Below, piece by piece: positions 52,590 through 61,831 of a DNA stretch of 64,000 nucleotides. The notes below the pieces were generated by a model. It was not told the origin of the DNA and made no database searches. It saw nothing but the letters and a program-made list of their open reading frames with translations. The position numbers and the translations under genes were made by a program. This stretch comes from Parachlamydiales bacterium (GTDB taxonomy: Bacteria > Chlamydiota > Chlamydiia > Chlamydiales > Rhabdochlamydiaceae). The DNA lies in assembly GCA_023265455.1 (NCBI GenBank), contig JAHFTQ010000004.1, positions 105,553-169,552 of the forward strand, in the 5' to 3' direction. How positions within the stretch are numbered: the first letter of the stretch is position 1; every line of letters begins with the position of its first letter.

Positions 52590-53306
52590 ATGTTTTGGGT
52601 TTTCTGTTCAATTTTTCTCACAGGTTTTACAGGACACGAATGGATTGATCAGGCGAATTTCCCTGACTATGAATCATGCAAGAAAGAAATCTTTTTCAAG
52701 ACAACGATCCCTGTCCAAGTAGAGTGTTCTTATCCCATCTTCCGTGGACGGGGAACTCTGACAGATGTTGTCAATCTTCAAATTAAAACTGAAGCTGAGG
52801 GTCGTTTTGCCTCTTTTTGCAAGGAGGGAATTTCTGAAGATGACTTAGGGGAAGACGCGTGTCTGCTTAGCTATGACCTTGTTCCTGTCTATCAAACGCC
52901 CCATCTCATCAGTATTTTCGGGTGCATCTTTCAAGGTAGAGGATCTCATGGCTGTAGCTATTATGAAGGTTTAACTTTTTGGCAGATTGGAGAATCTGTT
53001 GTTAAGCTTGGTTTAGACGAGCTTTTTGTCAAAGGAAGTGGGTATCGCCAATTTTTGCTGCACTATTGCGAAAATGAGTTTAAAGCCTCCGGTTATGGAT
53101 ACTATTCATCTCGACCTGAATTGCCGCCAGAACTTGGCCCCAGCGATCTTGATATTTTTGTGCTTACAGATAAGGGGCTTAGGATAATTTTTCGAGCTTA
53201 TACCGTGGGTGGATGGGCAGACGGTCCGGATAGTGTTCTTATTCCTTATGCTAAACTAAAAGAATTTATTGATATTTTTGGGCCATTAAAAGAGCTGGCT
53301 AATTAA
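52590..53306 (+). CDS. Hypothetical exported protein with a DUF3298-like domain
   Basis: The N terminus (MFWVFCSIFLTGFTG) is a short hydrophobic signal. Residues ~38-70 resemble the DUF4163 part, and TFWQIGESVVKLGLDELFVK with IIFRAYTVGGWADGPDSVLI resembles DUF3298, a pair found in RsiV- and PdaC-like extracellular proteins. It has 238 residues. The cysteines at about 30, 48, 77, 89, 111 and 120 could form disulfides in the periplasm. No catalytic motif is visible. Confidence 0.65.
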   Translation: MFWVFCSIFLTGFTGHEWIDQANFPDYESCKKEIFFKTTIPVQVECSYPIFRGRGTLTDVVNLQIKTEAEGRFASFCKEGISEDDLGEDACLLSYDLVPVYQTPHLISIFGCIFQGRGSHGCSYYEGLTFWQIGESVVKLGLDELFVKGSGYRQFLLHYCENEFKASGYGYYSSRPELPPELGPSDLDIFVLTDKGLRIIFRAYTVGGWADGPDSVLIPYAKLKEFIDIFGPLKELAN

Positions 53307-53317
53307 TTTTATTAAAT

Positions 53318-54019
53318 CTATTTTTCTACACTTTTGATGTGCTCAGCAGGAGGAATATGTTCGGGTAAGGTGCCTCCTATTTTTGATATGACAGCCCGAA
53401 CTTCTTTCCCCACAGCTTCATAGATCGCAATGGCATCTTTTGGATTATTAATGCCTTCTCTTTTAAGTTTTTCCCGTGTTTGGGATATTCGAAATTGATT
53501 GGCGGCTAATTCTGTTCTATCCATCCAATCGGTGAGCTGTTCTTGGGGATTAATCCCCTTACGGGCTTTAATGGCATCTACGCTGAGGCCACCATAAAGA
53601 CCCTGATATCCAGCCTCTCCAGCTGCTCCCGCTAAAGCTTTAAGCTCTTGTCGTCTGGTTTGAATAGCGAAATATTTTTGAGCCTCTGCAATTTCAGGTT
53701 TTCTAGGATCTCCGTTTTGAACAATGAGGTAACAGGCAAAGCGAGAAAGATGCCAATCGGGAACTTTTCTCTCTGTTTGGCTACCGATTTGGACCATTTT
53801 GTCAGCGCCGACAAAATGGTTCTTAGGGTTATTCTTAGAGCCTTCGCAGGATTTTATAGCTTTTTTGATGGTATTTTCAAATTTCCTCCATTCAGAATAC
53901 CCTAAACACGGCTGAAGGTCTTTTGCACTCCAATATTCAATGCCATGCTTATTGAGCTTTTTAAGAGACTCAAAGGATAGGTTAGAGGGGACGAGCTCTG
54001 TATTTTTATGTTCTTGCAT
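53318..54019 (-). CDS. dinD: DNA damage-inducible protein D (DinD)
   Basis: DinD is an SOS-induced protein in E. coli that interferes with RecA filaments. KKLNKHGIEYWSAKDLQPCL and FENTIKKAIKSCEGSKNN are typical, as are VPDWHLSRFACYLIVQNGDP and EIAEAQKYFAIQTRRQEL. I take the ATG at 54019 (MQEHKNTELV), which has GAGG seven bases upstream; the longer frame lacks a site. It has 233 residues. No LexA box was identified. Confidence 0.88.
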   Translation of the reverse strand: MQEHKNTELVPSNLSFESLKKLNKHGIEYWSAKDLQPCLGYSEWRKFENTIKKAIKSCEGSKNNPKNHFVGADKMVQIGSQTERKVPDWHLSRFACYLIVQNGDPRKPEIAEAQKYFAIQTRRQELKALAGAAGEAGYQGLYGGLSVDAIKARKGINPQEQLTDWMDRTELAANQFRISQTREKLKREGINNPKDAIAIYEAVGKEVRAVISKIGGTLPEHIPPAEHIKSVEK

Positions 54020-54189
54020 AGTTTGCCTCATGAGAAGAAAAGGATTTTTGGGAAACACCAGCATAGGCGACAAGTGAATATTTATCAATGATGCCTTTGA
54101 GCCTGCAACCAATCCAATTGAAATATATTGCTAGATATTTGGATACTGATCACTTAGGCCTTGCTCAATCATTTGCCAGGAGGGCTCCA

Positions 54190-55080
54190 ATGAGAACATA
54201 CTTTAAAATGGTCCTAGTTTTCTTTGTTTGTGTGAGCGTGCATGTTTTTGCAAATCAGGTTGTGCTTGTCACTGGGGCCTCACGTGGAATTGGCTATGCC
54301 ATTGCAGAGCTTTTGGCTCACGAAAAATATACCGTCTATGCAGGTGTTCGAGAAAATTCATCTTTAAAACTGGTGACACTCGCGCAAAATCAAAACCCCG
54401 ATTACTTTCACGTTATTCCCCTCGATATCACAGATCAACAGAGCGTAGATGAAGCTGTTAAAACGATTTACGAAAAAGAAGGCCGAATTGATATTTTGGT
54501 CAACAATGCGGGTGTGCTGATCATGGGGAGTGTCGAAAATGTGACAATTGAGGAGGCGCAAAAAGTTTTCGATGTGAATTTTTTTGGGATGATGCGAATG
54601 ACCCAGGCAGTTCTTCCTTTAATGCGGGCTCAGCAAAAAGGGCATATTATTCAGATCAGTTCACGCAGTGGTTTTCGTCCACTGCCCTCTATTGGTATCT
54701 ATGCTGCAAGTAAATTTGCCATGGAGGGATTATCCGAAACGATAGCTGCTCTTTTAAAACCCACCATCAAGGTTTCTTTGATTGAACCAGGGCCTGTTAA
54801 CACTGATCTTGATATTTTGGCCCCCTATGGATCGAGACTTTCACGAGATCAAGATCCCTACTATTCGGTTTTTGAGACGGCGGGATTGTTAGATCCCTAT
54901 AGTCCGCTTATGCAGCAGCCTGTAGAGATTGCTTTAATTGTTAAAGAGGCCATTGAATCTGAAAATCCCCATTTTCGCTACCAAACCACGGAACTTATCA
55001 AGAGACAAGCGGCTCGTAGGTTTGTTGATGTGACGGGGACATCCCATATCAATGAATGGGATGCTGTTTTGAATCGATAG
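54190..55080 (+). CDS. Short-chain dehydrogenase/reductase with a signal peptide
   Basis: I take the ATG at 54190 (MRTYFKMVLVFFVCVSVHVF), with GGAGGGCTCC just upstream, rather than an earlier in-frame ATG. The first ~22 residues are a likely signal peptide or anchor. The SDR core follows: VVLVTGASRGIGYAIAELLA for the cofactor, NNAGVLIMG, the catalytic Ser at QISSRSGF, and YAASKFAMEGLS with the Tyr/Lys pair. It has 296 residues. An exported SDR would lack NAD(P)H in the periplasm. The gap to ddl is 36 bases. Confidence 0.85.
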   Translation: MRTYFKMVLVFFVCVSVHVFANQVVLVTGASRGIGYAIAELLAHEKYTVYAGVRENSSLKLVTLAQNQNPDYFHVIPLDITDQQSVDEAVKTIYEKEGRIDILVNNAGVLIMGSVENVTIEEAQKVFDVNFFGMMRMTQAVLPLMRAQQKGHIIQISSRSGFRPLPSIGIYAASKFAMEGLSETIAALLKPTIKVSLIEPGPVNTDLDILAPYGSRLSRDQDPYYSVFETAGLLDPYSPLMQQPVEIALIVKEAIESENPHFRYQTTELIKRQAARRFVDVTGTSHINEWDAVLNR

Positions 55081-55116
55081 ACAATTACAAAATGAACCGT
55101 TACACTTTTAACTAAG

Positions 55117-56196
55117 ATGAAAAAAATTCGAGTGGGAGTGCTTTTTGGAGGGAAATCGGCAGAGCATGAGGTTTCTCTTTTGTCTGCAGATCATGTCGTC
55201 GCTGCTTTGGATAAAGATAAATATGAAGTGGTGTTGATTGGAATTGATAAGAGTGGCAAGTGGCGTCTTTGTGACTCCGAACAGTTTTTAATCGATCGTA
55301 ATAATCCCAGAAAAGTGCAACTGCAATCCACTTCTCAAGAAATGGTGCTGGTCCCTGAGGACAATGCTTCGTTGGTCTCTTTGAATGAAAAAACATCGAT
55401 CCCCTTTGATGTGATTTTTCCTGTTCTACATGGAACCAATGGTGAAGATGGGACAATGCAAGGTCTTCTTAAGCTCGCAAATATCCCCTTTGTGGGAGCA
55501 GGTGTTCTAGGGTCTGCAGTTGGGATGGACAAAGAAGTGATGAAACGGCTTCTCAAGGAGGCTGGAGTGGCGATCGCACGGTTTATCTGTTTGCGTAAGG
55601 GAGATACGTGCTCTTTCGAGGAAATTTCTCAGCAGCTGGGCCTTCCTTTTTTTATTAAACCAGCCAATGCAGGCTCTTCCGTAGGAGTTCATAAGGTAAA
55701 AAATGCCTCCGAGTTTGATGGTGCGATTAGGGATGCATTTAAGTATGACCGTAAAATCCTGTGTGAAGAATTTATCAGAGGAATGGAAGTGGAGTGTGCT
55801 GTGATCGGTAATGAAAACCCGATCGCTTCCATACCCGGTGAGGTGATTCTCGGAGATCATGAGTTTCATACCTATGCAGCCAAATATTATGAAGATGGTG
55901 TGCACTTTCGAATCCCTCCTAATCTGTCTCAAGAACTCATTCGAGAAGTTCAAGAGATTTCTATCAAAGCCTATAAGGCTCTTTATTGTGAAGGGGGAGC
56001 GCGGGTTGATCTTTTCCTTAAAGACAACTTAGTGCCTGTTGTCAATGAGATCAATACGATTCCTGGATTTACACGGACCAGCGCTTTTCCTAAATTGTGG
56101 GAACAAAGCGGGATCCCTTTTGCGGAAGTGGTCGATCGCTTAATTGAGTATGCGATGGAGCGCTTTAAAAAAGATCAGGATCTTCAGTTTTCTTAG
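55117..56196 (+). CDS. ddl: D-alanine--D-alanine ligase
   Basis: It joins two D-Ala residues for peptidoglycan precursors using ATP. MKKIRVGVLFGGKSAEHEVS is the standard start. The ATP-grasp motifs include FFIKPANAGSSVGVHKVKNA and VNEINTIPGFTRTSAFPKLW near the C terminus. It has 359 residues. In Chlamydiaceae Ddl is fused to MurC; here it is a free gene, which points away from Chlamydiaceae. Its final codons TCT-TAG fall within the palindromic element 56191-56362. Confidence 0.95.
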   Translation: MKKIRVGVLFGGKSAEHEVSLLSADHVVAALDKDKYEVVLIGIDKSGKWRLCDSEQFLIDRNNPRKVQLQSTSQEMVLVPEDNASLVSLNEKTSIPFDVIFPVLHGTNGEDGTMQGLLKLANIPFVGAGVLGSAVGMDKEVMKRLLKEAGVAIARFICLRKGDTCSFEEISQQLGLPFFIKPANAGSSVGVHKVKNASEFDGAIRDAFKYDRKILCEEFIRGMEVECAVIGNENPIASIPGEVILGDHEFHTYAAKYYEDGVHFRIPPNLSQELIREVQEISIKAYKALYCEGGARVDLFLKDNLVPVVNEINTIPGFTRTSAFPKLWEQSGIPFAEVVDRLIEYAMERFKKDQDLQFS

Positions 56197-56362
56197 TGCC
56201 CGACCACGAAAATCTTTCACATTTCGGCTGCGTCAAAGCCTCGGGGTTCAACGATTGTAAAGCTAGCTGTATTGATTAATACTGCGCGCTTTACGATCGT
56301 TGAACCGCGAGAGCTTTCACGTCAGCCCAAATGCGAAAGATTTTCGTGGTCGGGCACTAAGA
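56191..56362. mobile_element. MITE-like near-palindrome between two convergent genes, element 3
   Basis: From TCTTAGTGCCCGACCACGAA the left arm matches the reverse complement of the right end for about 34 bases with one mismatch. Further inside, GGTTCAACGATTGTAAAGC pairs with GCTTTACGATCGTTGAACC. The 172-bp element carries the stop codon TAG of ddl at one end and, symmetrically, the TAG of the F-box/WD40 gene at the other, so both proteins end in Ser-stop encoded by TCTTAG. It could also act as a two-way terminator. Confidence 0.8.
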
Positions 56363-57889
56363 GTCGTCTTCGGAGTCAGAGGCTTCGTTCTTCAAGCTCA
56401 AAACAAACGCTTTTATTTCTTCGATTTGCGATGCTTTATTGCAGGAATCAATAGAGGGGCGGGGTTTGCAAAGCTCTTGCAGTCGATCGTAATCTTCTTG
56501 GGTTTGGAGGTTGTCAAAAAGATCTTCCGGCTTGAAACCGAGCCTTTTGCGGTAGTCTTTTCCAAGATGTTCCAGAAATGGGTACTTGATCTGCAACTCT
56601 GGAATAGAGTAATCACAGATCTGAAGACCGAGCGCCCACTTTACTATTAACTTGCCGTCAGGTGTCACCGAGAGAACATCGGAGATCACACGGTTTAAAT
56701 AGTGCGTTTCTTGTGTTTTTGGATTCCATATGACCGTTAGCATTTCGCTCTTCTCGTCTACTGGAGCTCCCTGAACAAAAACTCTTTCTCCTAATGGGGT
56801 ACAACGTACGCAGTCATGGAAATTGAAATGCGTGGAAAAATTAACGGTTTTTTTTAGGTTAAGTGCATTAAGATCCCAAATCTTAATCACAGCCTCTCTA
56901 AAAGCGCATGAGAAAAGCTGATTATCTTTAATGGCAAGATCAGCAACTGGATGTTGATGGATTTTTTTGATTTTATAACGCCATGTTTTTGTTGTGAGGT
57001 CAAACAATAAAATGTTGTTGTTTCCATCCAACACAAGGAGGCTTTCTTGGTCTAAAACAAGAGAGGCGATCCCATTAGGTAGTGCCAGAATCAAATCAGG
57101 AAAGGGGCTGGTTTCTACATCCCATACAATAATTCTCCCCTGTATATCTCCCGCGATGATTCTGTGATGATCAGGATCAGAGACTAGACATGTAATCGCA
57201 TCTGCATTTTTGTACGTGCGAAACGGTTTTTTTGTCTTCGGATCCCAAATATTAATCAATCCATCCTTGAATCCTAATACGATCATTTCCTTGTAAATAT
57301 CAAGACAGTTGAGACTATGAGTCTGCAAGGGAAAAATGGTTGTGTGTTCTAAAGTTGTTAAATCCAAAATTTTGAGCAAAGAGAATTCTAGAGATTTCAC
57401 ACCGTTGCGGTCAGGTGGCGTATTGTGCCAAAGATATCTCCAAGACATATCAAGATTTGCATAGTCAATGGGGTCTGGTTTATCAAGGAATAAATTCAAA
57501 AAATCTGCAGGGGAAGTACAATCTTTTCTGACAACTGCAACAACTTTGTTTTGCCGTGTCACACAAGTGTCAGGGGAGCCAGAAAGCGGAATAAAGGTGG
57601 ATTGGCAATCATCATGGCTCAGATTCGAATAGAGGATAAATTTTTTCTCGAAATTCTCTGTTTTTAGGGAACTATTCTCGGGGGAAGCTTGGCTCTGATA
57701 TAAATATAATTGGCGCCAAAAAACATTGGTAGAAACGATGTGACAGATTTGTTTGCAAGACAAACTAAAGTTTTTAATATCCGTATAACGGGGGAGATAG
57801 TTGGAAATGTTTAAAACAATGTCCTGAAATGCCCAATTTAGCTGTGGTTGCTGCGTCTGTACAAACGGTGAGGGAAGTGTTGGTTGCAT
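56357..57889 (-). CDS. F-box protein with WD40-type repeats
   Basis: Residues ~17-65 (WAFQDIVLNISNYLPRYTDI, then KNFSLSCKQICHIVSTNVFW) match the F-box. From about 165 to 430 there are repeats ending in WD-like dipeptides: EMIVLGFKDGLINIWDPKTK, RIIAGDIQGRIIVWDVETS, NNILLFDLTTK and REAVIKIWDLNAL. These would form a beta-propeller for substrate binding. The F-box/WD40 layout is that of eukaryotic Fbw proteins, such as SCF substrate receptors. It has 510 residues, with no signal peptide. It probably acts in the host cell. Confidence 0.8.
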   Translation of the reverse strand: MQPTLPSPFVQTQQPQLNWAFQDIVLNISNYLPRYTDIKNFSLSCKQICHIVSTNVFWRQLYLYQSQASPENSSLKTENFEKKFILYSNLSHDDCQSTFIPLSGSPDTCVTRQNKVVAVVRKDCTSPADFLNLFLDKPDPIDYANLDMSWRYLWHNTPPDRNGVKSLEFSLLKILDLTTLEHTTIFPLQTHSLNCLDIYKEMIVLGFKDGLINIWDPKTKKPFRTYKNADAITCLVSDPDHHRIIAGDIQGRIIVWDVETSPFPDLILALPNGIASLVLDQESLLVLDGNNNILLFDLTTKTWRYKIKKIHQHPVADLAIKDNQLFSCAFREAVIKIWDLNALNLKKTVNFSTHFNFHDCVRCTPLGERVFVQGAPVDEKSEMLTVIWNPKTQETHYLNRVISDVLSVTPDGKLIVKWALGLQICDYSIPELQIKYPFLEHLGKDYRKRLGFKPEDLFDNLQTQEDYDRLQELCKPRPSIDSCNKASQIEEIKAFVLSLKNEASDSEDDS

Positions 57890-57972
57890 AAATGTACGAA
57901 TATTCTATTAGATGGCTTATTAAAAGTCTATTTAATGGATATTTCAAAATATTGAATTATATCACAAATTTT

Positions 57973-59598
57973 TTAAATTATCGGATAACGTTTAGAATCA
58001 GCATAAAATAAAATTTTATTTGAGAAAGCATCTTGGGTCTGCTCAAAGCTACGGCTCATTTGCACTGCGGCAGGAGCAAAGGAGACTCCACCAGATCCGA
58101 GATGGGTCGTACAACGACCGTTAGCAACCTTGCGTCCCTGACAATAAAGCGCACCAAGAGTAGGAAAGCCATCATAGGCGACTGCGCGTCTACCCACCCA
58201 CCGTTTCAAAAGGCCCTTATTTTCTAACTGAGAGAGATCCTCAGGCGTGAATTGCATTCCTTTGGTGCTATAGCCGCACGCTAGAGAGATGATTTCCGGT
58301 AAGACTTCATTCACCATATTGAGGTGAAGTAGGTTTCTATTTTTTGCAAAAACCTGATCGATGGTGGGTTGTTGATCGCCATAGAAAGCTTTTGTGCCTG
58401 CAACTCCAATAATCAGCCTGCCCTCTTTGAATCTGGCTTGCCACGCTAGACAGATTCCGACTTTATGAACTTCCATGCAGTGGCTGAAATTCTTAAATCT
58501 ATTTGCCTGTTCAGGTGAGAGAGAGATGTTAAGAACTAGGGAGGGGCCTGCAAATCCTGCATAAGCCGGTTCATCAAAGCCTAGCCCGCTCAATGTTCCA
58601 ATCGATTCCCCTGGACAAAAGACGTAACGAATATCCTCATAAGTGTGAGGGTCGAGTTCTACGGAATCATCACCAAATTTTAAGCCCCTAATACTCGAGC
58701 TAGAGTCAAGCTCTACCGCTTTGACTTCTTTATTGTATTCCAAGCTAAAGCAATCTTGAACCTCTCCAGAGGCATCGGTATAGGTGCCCATGATTTTCTT
58801 AAGATAAGCATAAAATTTGGGCAGAAAAACCTGTGTGCTTATGCAACCTCCTGGGCGCCATAAAGCCGAGCAGTCATTTTTCCAATGCAATTTTCCAGTA
58901 GCGTCAATGACACCATGTTCCTTACAAAAATCTGCGAGAAAGGAATCGATGGCGATCACTTCATCAGGGGACAAAATTTTGCATTGATTGTAACCCAACG
59001 GCTCATAAGTAGCTCGCATGGTCTCTGCGTAATTGTGAGCCTCGGGGACATCGTAGATTAAATCAATGCGGTATCCGTCATGTAATATTTTGGGATCTGG
59101 ATTTTTCGGATTACGACAAGGATTGTAATTGGATTCTTCGAAAATAGCTTTCAGCTCATCATCGGCATCCTCATATAAATTTTGCCATAAATCCATGCTC
59201 ATTTTGCCAAGCAGGAGCAGATGCTTTGTCCGGTCGTCGTGATTTTCATCTTTGCCATAAAGATCTACGGCTTCTTTAAACCGAAGAGCAGCTGGGGAAT
59301 CATTCACTCCAGGCACATCATCAATGCGTATTCCTCCTGGCTGGCTGAATAAAATGGCGAGTTTTTCAACTAATTCTGGGCCGCGCGGCACAACGGAGAG
59401 AATTTCATCCGGAGTCAGGCTTGGAAAAATATGACACACCGTAGATTGTGCAAATGAGGGGTCTTTTTCATAGACAACCACCCGTATCTTTGTCCCGGTT
59501 TTGACTGCATCTAAATGAGCGTAATAAGACTCTAACGCTCCAATGATCCCTCCTCCCACAACGACCACTTTATGGCGGGGATATGATGTTAGTGCCAC
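57973..59598 (-). CDS. FAD-dependent oxidoreductase (DAO-like)
   Basis: The N terminus holds the dinucleotide-binding motif KVVVVGGGIIGALESYYAHL, followed by YEKDPSFAQSTV. The C-terminal region has GLLKRWVGRRAVAYDGFPTL, then THLGSGGVSFAPAAVQMS, as in the DAO superfamily (sarcosine/D-amino-acid oxidases). It has 541 residues, longer than most relatives because of a large insert at about 85-240. Substrate unknown. It stands alone, with a ~75-base gap to the next (divergent) gene. Confidence 0.78.
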   Translation of the reverse strand: MALTSYPRHKVVVVGGGIIGALESYYAHLDAVKTGTKIRVVVYEKDPSFAQSTVCHIFPSLTPDEILSVVPRGPELVEKLAILFSQPGGIRIDDVPGVNDSPAALRFKEAVDLYGKDENHDDRTKHLLLLGKMSMDLWQNLYEDADDELKAIFEESNYNPCRNPKNPDPKILHDGYRIDLIYDVPEAHNYAETMRATYEPLGYNQCKILSPDEVIAIDSFLADFCKEHGVIDATGKLHWKNDCSALWRPGGCISTQVFLPKFYAYLKKIMGTYTDASGEVQDCFSLEYNKEVKAVELDSSSSIRGLKFGDDSVELDPHTYEDIRYVFCPGESIGTLSGLGFDEPAYAGFAGPSLVLNISLSPEQANRFKNFSHCMEVHKVGICLAWQARFKEGRLIIGVAGTKAFYGDQQPTIDQVFAKNRNLLHLNMVNEVLPEIISLACGYSTKGMQFTPEDLSQLENKGLLKRWVGRRAVAYDGFPTLGALYCQGRKVANGRCTTHLGSGGVSFAPAAVQMSRSFEQTQDAFSNKILFYADSKRYPII

Positions 59599-59720
59599 AG
59601 TGCTCCTTCTGCAACTTCTCTAAACCTAACTCATCAATATTGAATCTATCAAACTAAATTTCTTGTTGAAAAACCTTGGAAAGATCAAAATTGGCTTTTC
59701 ATTTTAATTTTGAGGTTCTT

Positions 59721-60566
59721 ATGACAGAACAGTCACAGGGCAAGCTTGTCGTTTTTGAAGACAAGGAGATTCGGCGCATTTTTCACAAAGGTGAATGGTA
59801 TTTTTCGATATTAGATATTGTTAGAATATTAGCAAGCACATCCAATCCTCGGCGTTATTGGCCTGAGCTAAAGAAGCAACTTACTGATAATGAGGGCTTT
59901 GTTCAGTTGCTCGGAAAAATCGAGCAACTGAAATTAGAGTCGGTCGATGGTAAGAAGTACCTTACCGATACGGCCAACACAGAAACCATTTTTCGTATCA
60001 TTCAATCCATCCCCTCGCCCAAAGCTGAACCGTTTAAAAGGTGGCTGGCTCAGGTGGGTTATGAGCGTATCCAAGAAATCGAAGATCCGGAGCTAGCTAC
60101 TAAGCGCACCCGTGCAATTTACAAGGCCAAAGGCTATAGCGAGGCCTGGATTGAAAAGCGGATGCGCGGTATTGCCATTCGGGAGGAGTTGACCGATGAA
60201 TGGGATAAAAGAGGCATCAAGCTTCAACGAGAATACGCTATTTTAACCGCTGAAATTTCCAAGGCGAGCTTTGGGATGACTCCCTCAGAGTATAAGCAAC
60301 ATAAGGGATTGGAACGAGAAAATCTGAGGGACCACATGACAGGCATTGAGTTGATTTTTTCCATGCTGGGAGAAGCTGCCACCAAAGAAATTGCCGTGAA
60401 CCGAGATGCTCAAGGTTTTGATGAAAATAAAGAAGTAGCCAAAATGGGTGGTGAGATTGCTCGAAATGCCAGACATGAGTTAGAGCAAAAAAGTGGCAAA
60501 TCTGTTATTTCTAAAGAAAACCATCGGGATCGTTTGGGGTCCATTTCGGCAGAGGAGCTAGAATGA
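59721..60566 (+). CDS. Bro-N domain protein (phage antirepressor type)
   Basis: I take the ATG at 59721 (MTEQSQGKLVVFEDKEIRRI), just after TGAGGTTCTT. The Bro-N domain covers ~8-110 (WYFSILDIVRILASTSNPRR, then YLTDTANTETIFRIIQSIPS and EPFKRWLAQVGYERI). The remaining helical part resembles bacterial Bro-N/KilA-like proteins. Bro-N proteins bind DNA and are common in phages. At 281 residues it is complete. It overlaps the next gene in an ATGA. Confidence 0.84.
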   Translation: MTEQSQGKLVVFEDKEIRRIFHKGEWYFSILDIVRILASTSNPRRYWPELKKQLTDNEGFVQLLGKIEQLKLESVDGKKYLTDTANTETIFRIIQSIPSPKAEPFKRWLAQVGYERIQEIEDPELATKRTRAIYKAKGYSEAWIEKRMRGIAIREELTDEWDKRGIKLQREYAILTAEISKASFGMTPSEYKQHKGLERENLRDHMTGIELIFSMLGEAATKEIAVNRDAQGFDENKEVAKMGGEIARNARHELEQKSGKSVISKENHRDRLGSISAEELE

Positions 60567-61027
60567 AATATTGGCCTTTATTTGCTTTGATTTTGATTGC
60601 TGCTCTTGCAGCTGTTGCGCTTTCACCTCTTTTAGGGATGAAGAACTGGATGCACTATTTTATGGGATTTTTTCTCTGTCAATTTGCGATGCTCAAGATT
60701 TTTCGTCCTAGTGGTTTTGTGGAGGGGTTTCAAAAGTACGACCTCATCGCGTCGAAATTTCCCTTCTATGGCTATATTTATCCCTGGATTGAATTGGGAT
60801 TGGGGCTGGGGTACTTGGCTTTTTTCGCACCTGTTTTGATCTACTTCATTACGATGATTGTTCTAGGAATTGGAGCAGTTGGCGTCATTAGAGCTCTGAG
60901 GAGAGGACTGGATGTTCGCTGTGCCTGCATGGGCACTGTCTTAGATGTGCCATTGTCGACGGTGACTCTCACAGAAGATCTTGTGATGGTCGCCATGGCT
61001 CTCTTTCTTCTGCTTAAAATGGCCTAA
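60563..61027 (+). CDS. DoxX/MauE-like membrane protein
   Basis: It has four predicted membrane segments over 154 residues (about 6-24, 32-48, 75-98 and 133-152). The CACMG sequence at about 117-121 is a pair of cysteines as in MauE/vitamin-K-reductase-like quinone or thiol handling proteins. It is coupled to the Bro-N gene by an ATGA, an odd partner, so the coupling may simply be a fortuitous insertion. It is unrelated in position to the DoxX at 4591. Confidence 0.72.
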   Translation: MKYWPLFALILIAALAAVALSPLLGMKNWMHYFMGFFLCQFAMLKIFRPSGFVEGFQKYDLIASKFPFYGYIYPWIELGLGLGYLAFFAPVLIYFITMIVLGIGAVGVIRALRRGLDVRCACMGTVLDVPLSTVTLTEDLVMVAMALFLLLKMA

Positions 61028-61082
61028 TTTTAATTGCAGTATTTGTACGTCTTCTTTAAGATCTTCCGTTATTGGAGTGTTT

Positions 61083-61679
61083 ATGAAGACAATTTTTTCT
61101 TTTCTAATGTTAATGATTATTTTGACAGGTTGTGCGGTTACAAGAGATCAAGTCTCGATCCAGTATGAACCCATGACAGATGTTGCTAAAATTGAGAAAG
61201 CAGAAACCATTCCCTTCAATGTCCAAGTCACGGATAGTCGGACTTCTAAAGATAGAGTGGGACGTAAGAAAAATGGATATGGGATGGATTGTTCAAGCAT
61301 TGTTTGTGAAAATGACATGAATCAGCTGATCAAAGAGGCGATTTCTCAAGAACTTCATAATCGAGGTTTTGTTTTATCTTTGGAAGATTGTTCTTCAACC
61401 TTAGTTAAAGTAAACCTCCATAAATTTTACAACGATTTCAAACTTGGATATTTTACCGGAAAGGGGATGTCAGAAATTATTTTACAAGTCGACATTTTAA
61501 AACCTGATCATCAACTGAGTTTTTCTAAAACTGTCGTGGGGACCGGGGTCAACCGGAATGTCATGATGTTTTCAGGCAAGAATGCCAAGATAGCGTTGGA
61601 AGAGGCTCTGAAGAACGCAATTTCTGAACTCATGGAGGATAGCTCCTTCATTCAAGCATTATTGAACCTATCTCAGTAA
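61083..61679 (+). CDS. Lipoprotein, YajG-like
   Basis: The signal is lipoprotein-type: MKTIFSFLMLMIILTGCAVT, with lipobox LTGC. Lnt and the Lgt/LspA pathway would acylate that cysteine. The body has IPFNVQVTDSRTSKDRVGRK, resembling the YajG family. ATG at 61083 is likely, with ATG at 61077 also possible. The final residues LNLSQ and the stop are encoded inside the palindromic element that starts at 61664, so the true C terminus may have been altered by its insertion. Confidence 0.75.
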   Translation: MKTIFSFLMLMIILTGCAVTRDQVSIQYEPMTDVAKIEKAETIPFNVQVTDSRTSKDRVGRKKNGYGMDCSSIVCENDMNQLIKEAISQELHNRGFVLSLEDCSSTLVKVNLHKFYNDFKLGYFTGKGMSEIILQVDILKPDHQLSFSKTVVGTGVNRNVMMFSGKNAKIALEEALKNAISELMEDSSFIQALLNLSQ

Positions 61680-61831
61680 ACTTTATGGAAAATTTACTTT
61701 CATTTTCAGCATCTATGGCATGGCTTCGCTCGGCTATATCCCGGTTCCGATATTAATCCTCGCGCAGCCATACCATATCTATCTGAAAATGAACTGTGTA
61801 AATTTTTCATAAATTTTACTGAGATAGGTTC
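61664..61831. mobile_element. MITE-like near-palindrome, element 2
   Basis: The 168-bp stretch begins GAACCTATCTCAGTAAACTT and ends with the reverse complement, 34 bases with two mismatches. Inner arms also pair (CATTTTCAG, then TATGG-ATGGCT-CGC). The terminal GAACCTATCTCA is shared with element 1 at 42343, so they are one family. The element provides the stop codon of the lipoprotein gene. The following 61832-62045 holds no gene I can support. Confidence 0.8.
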
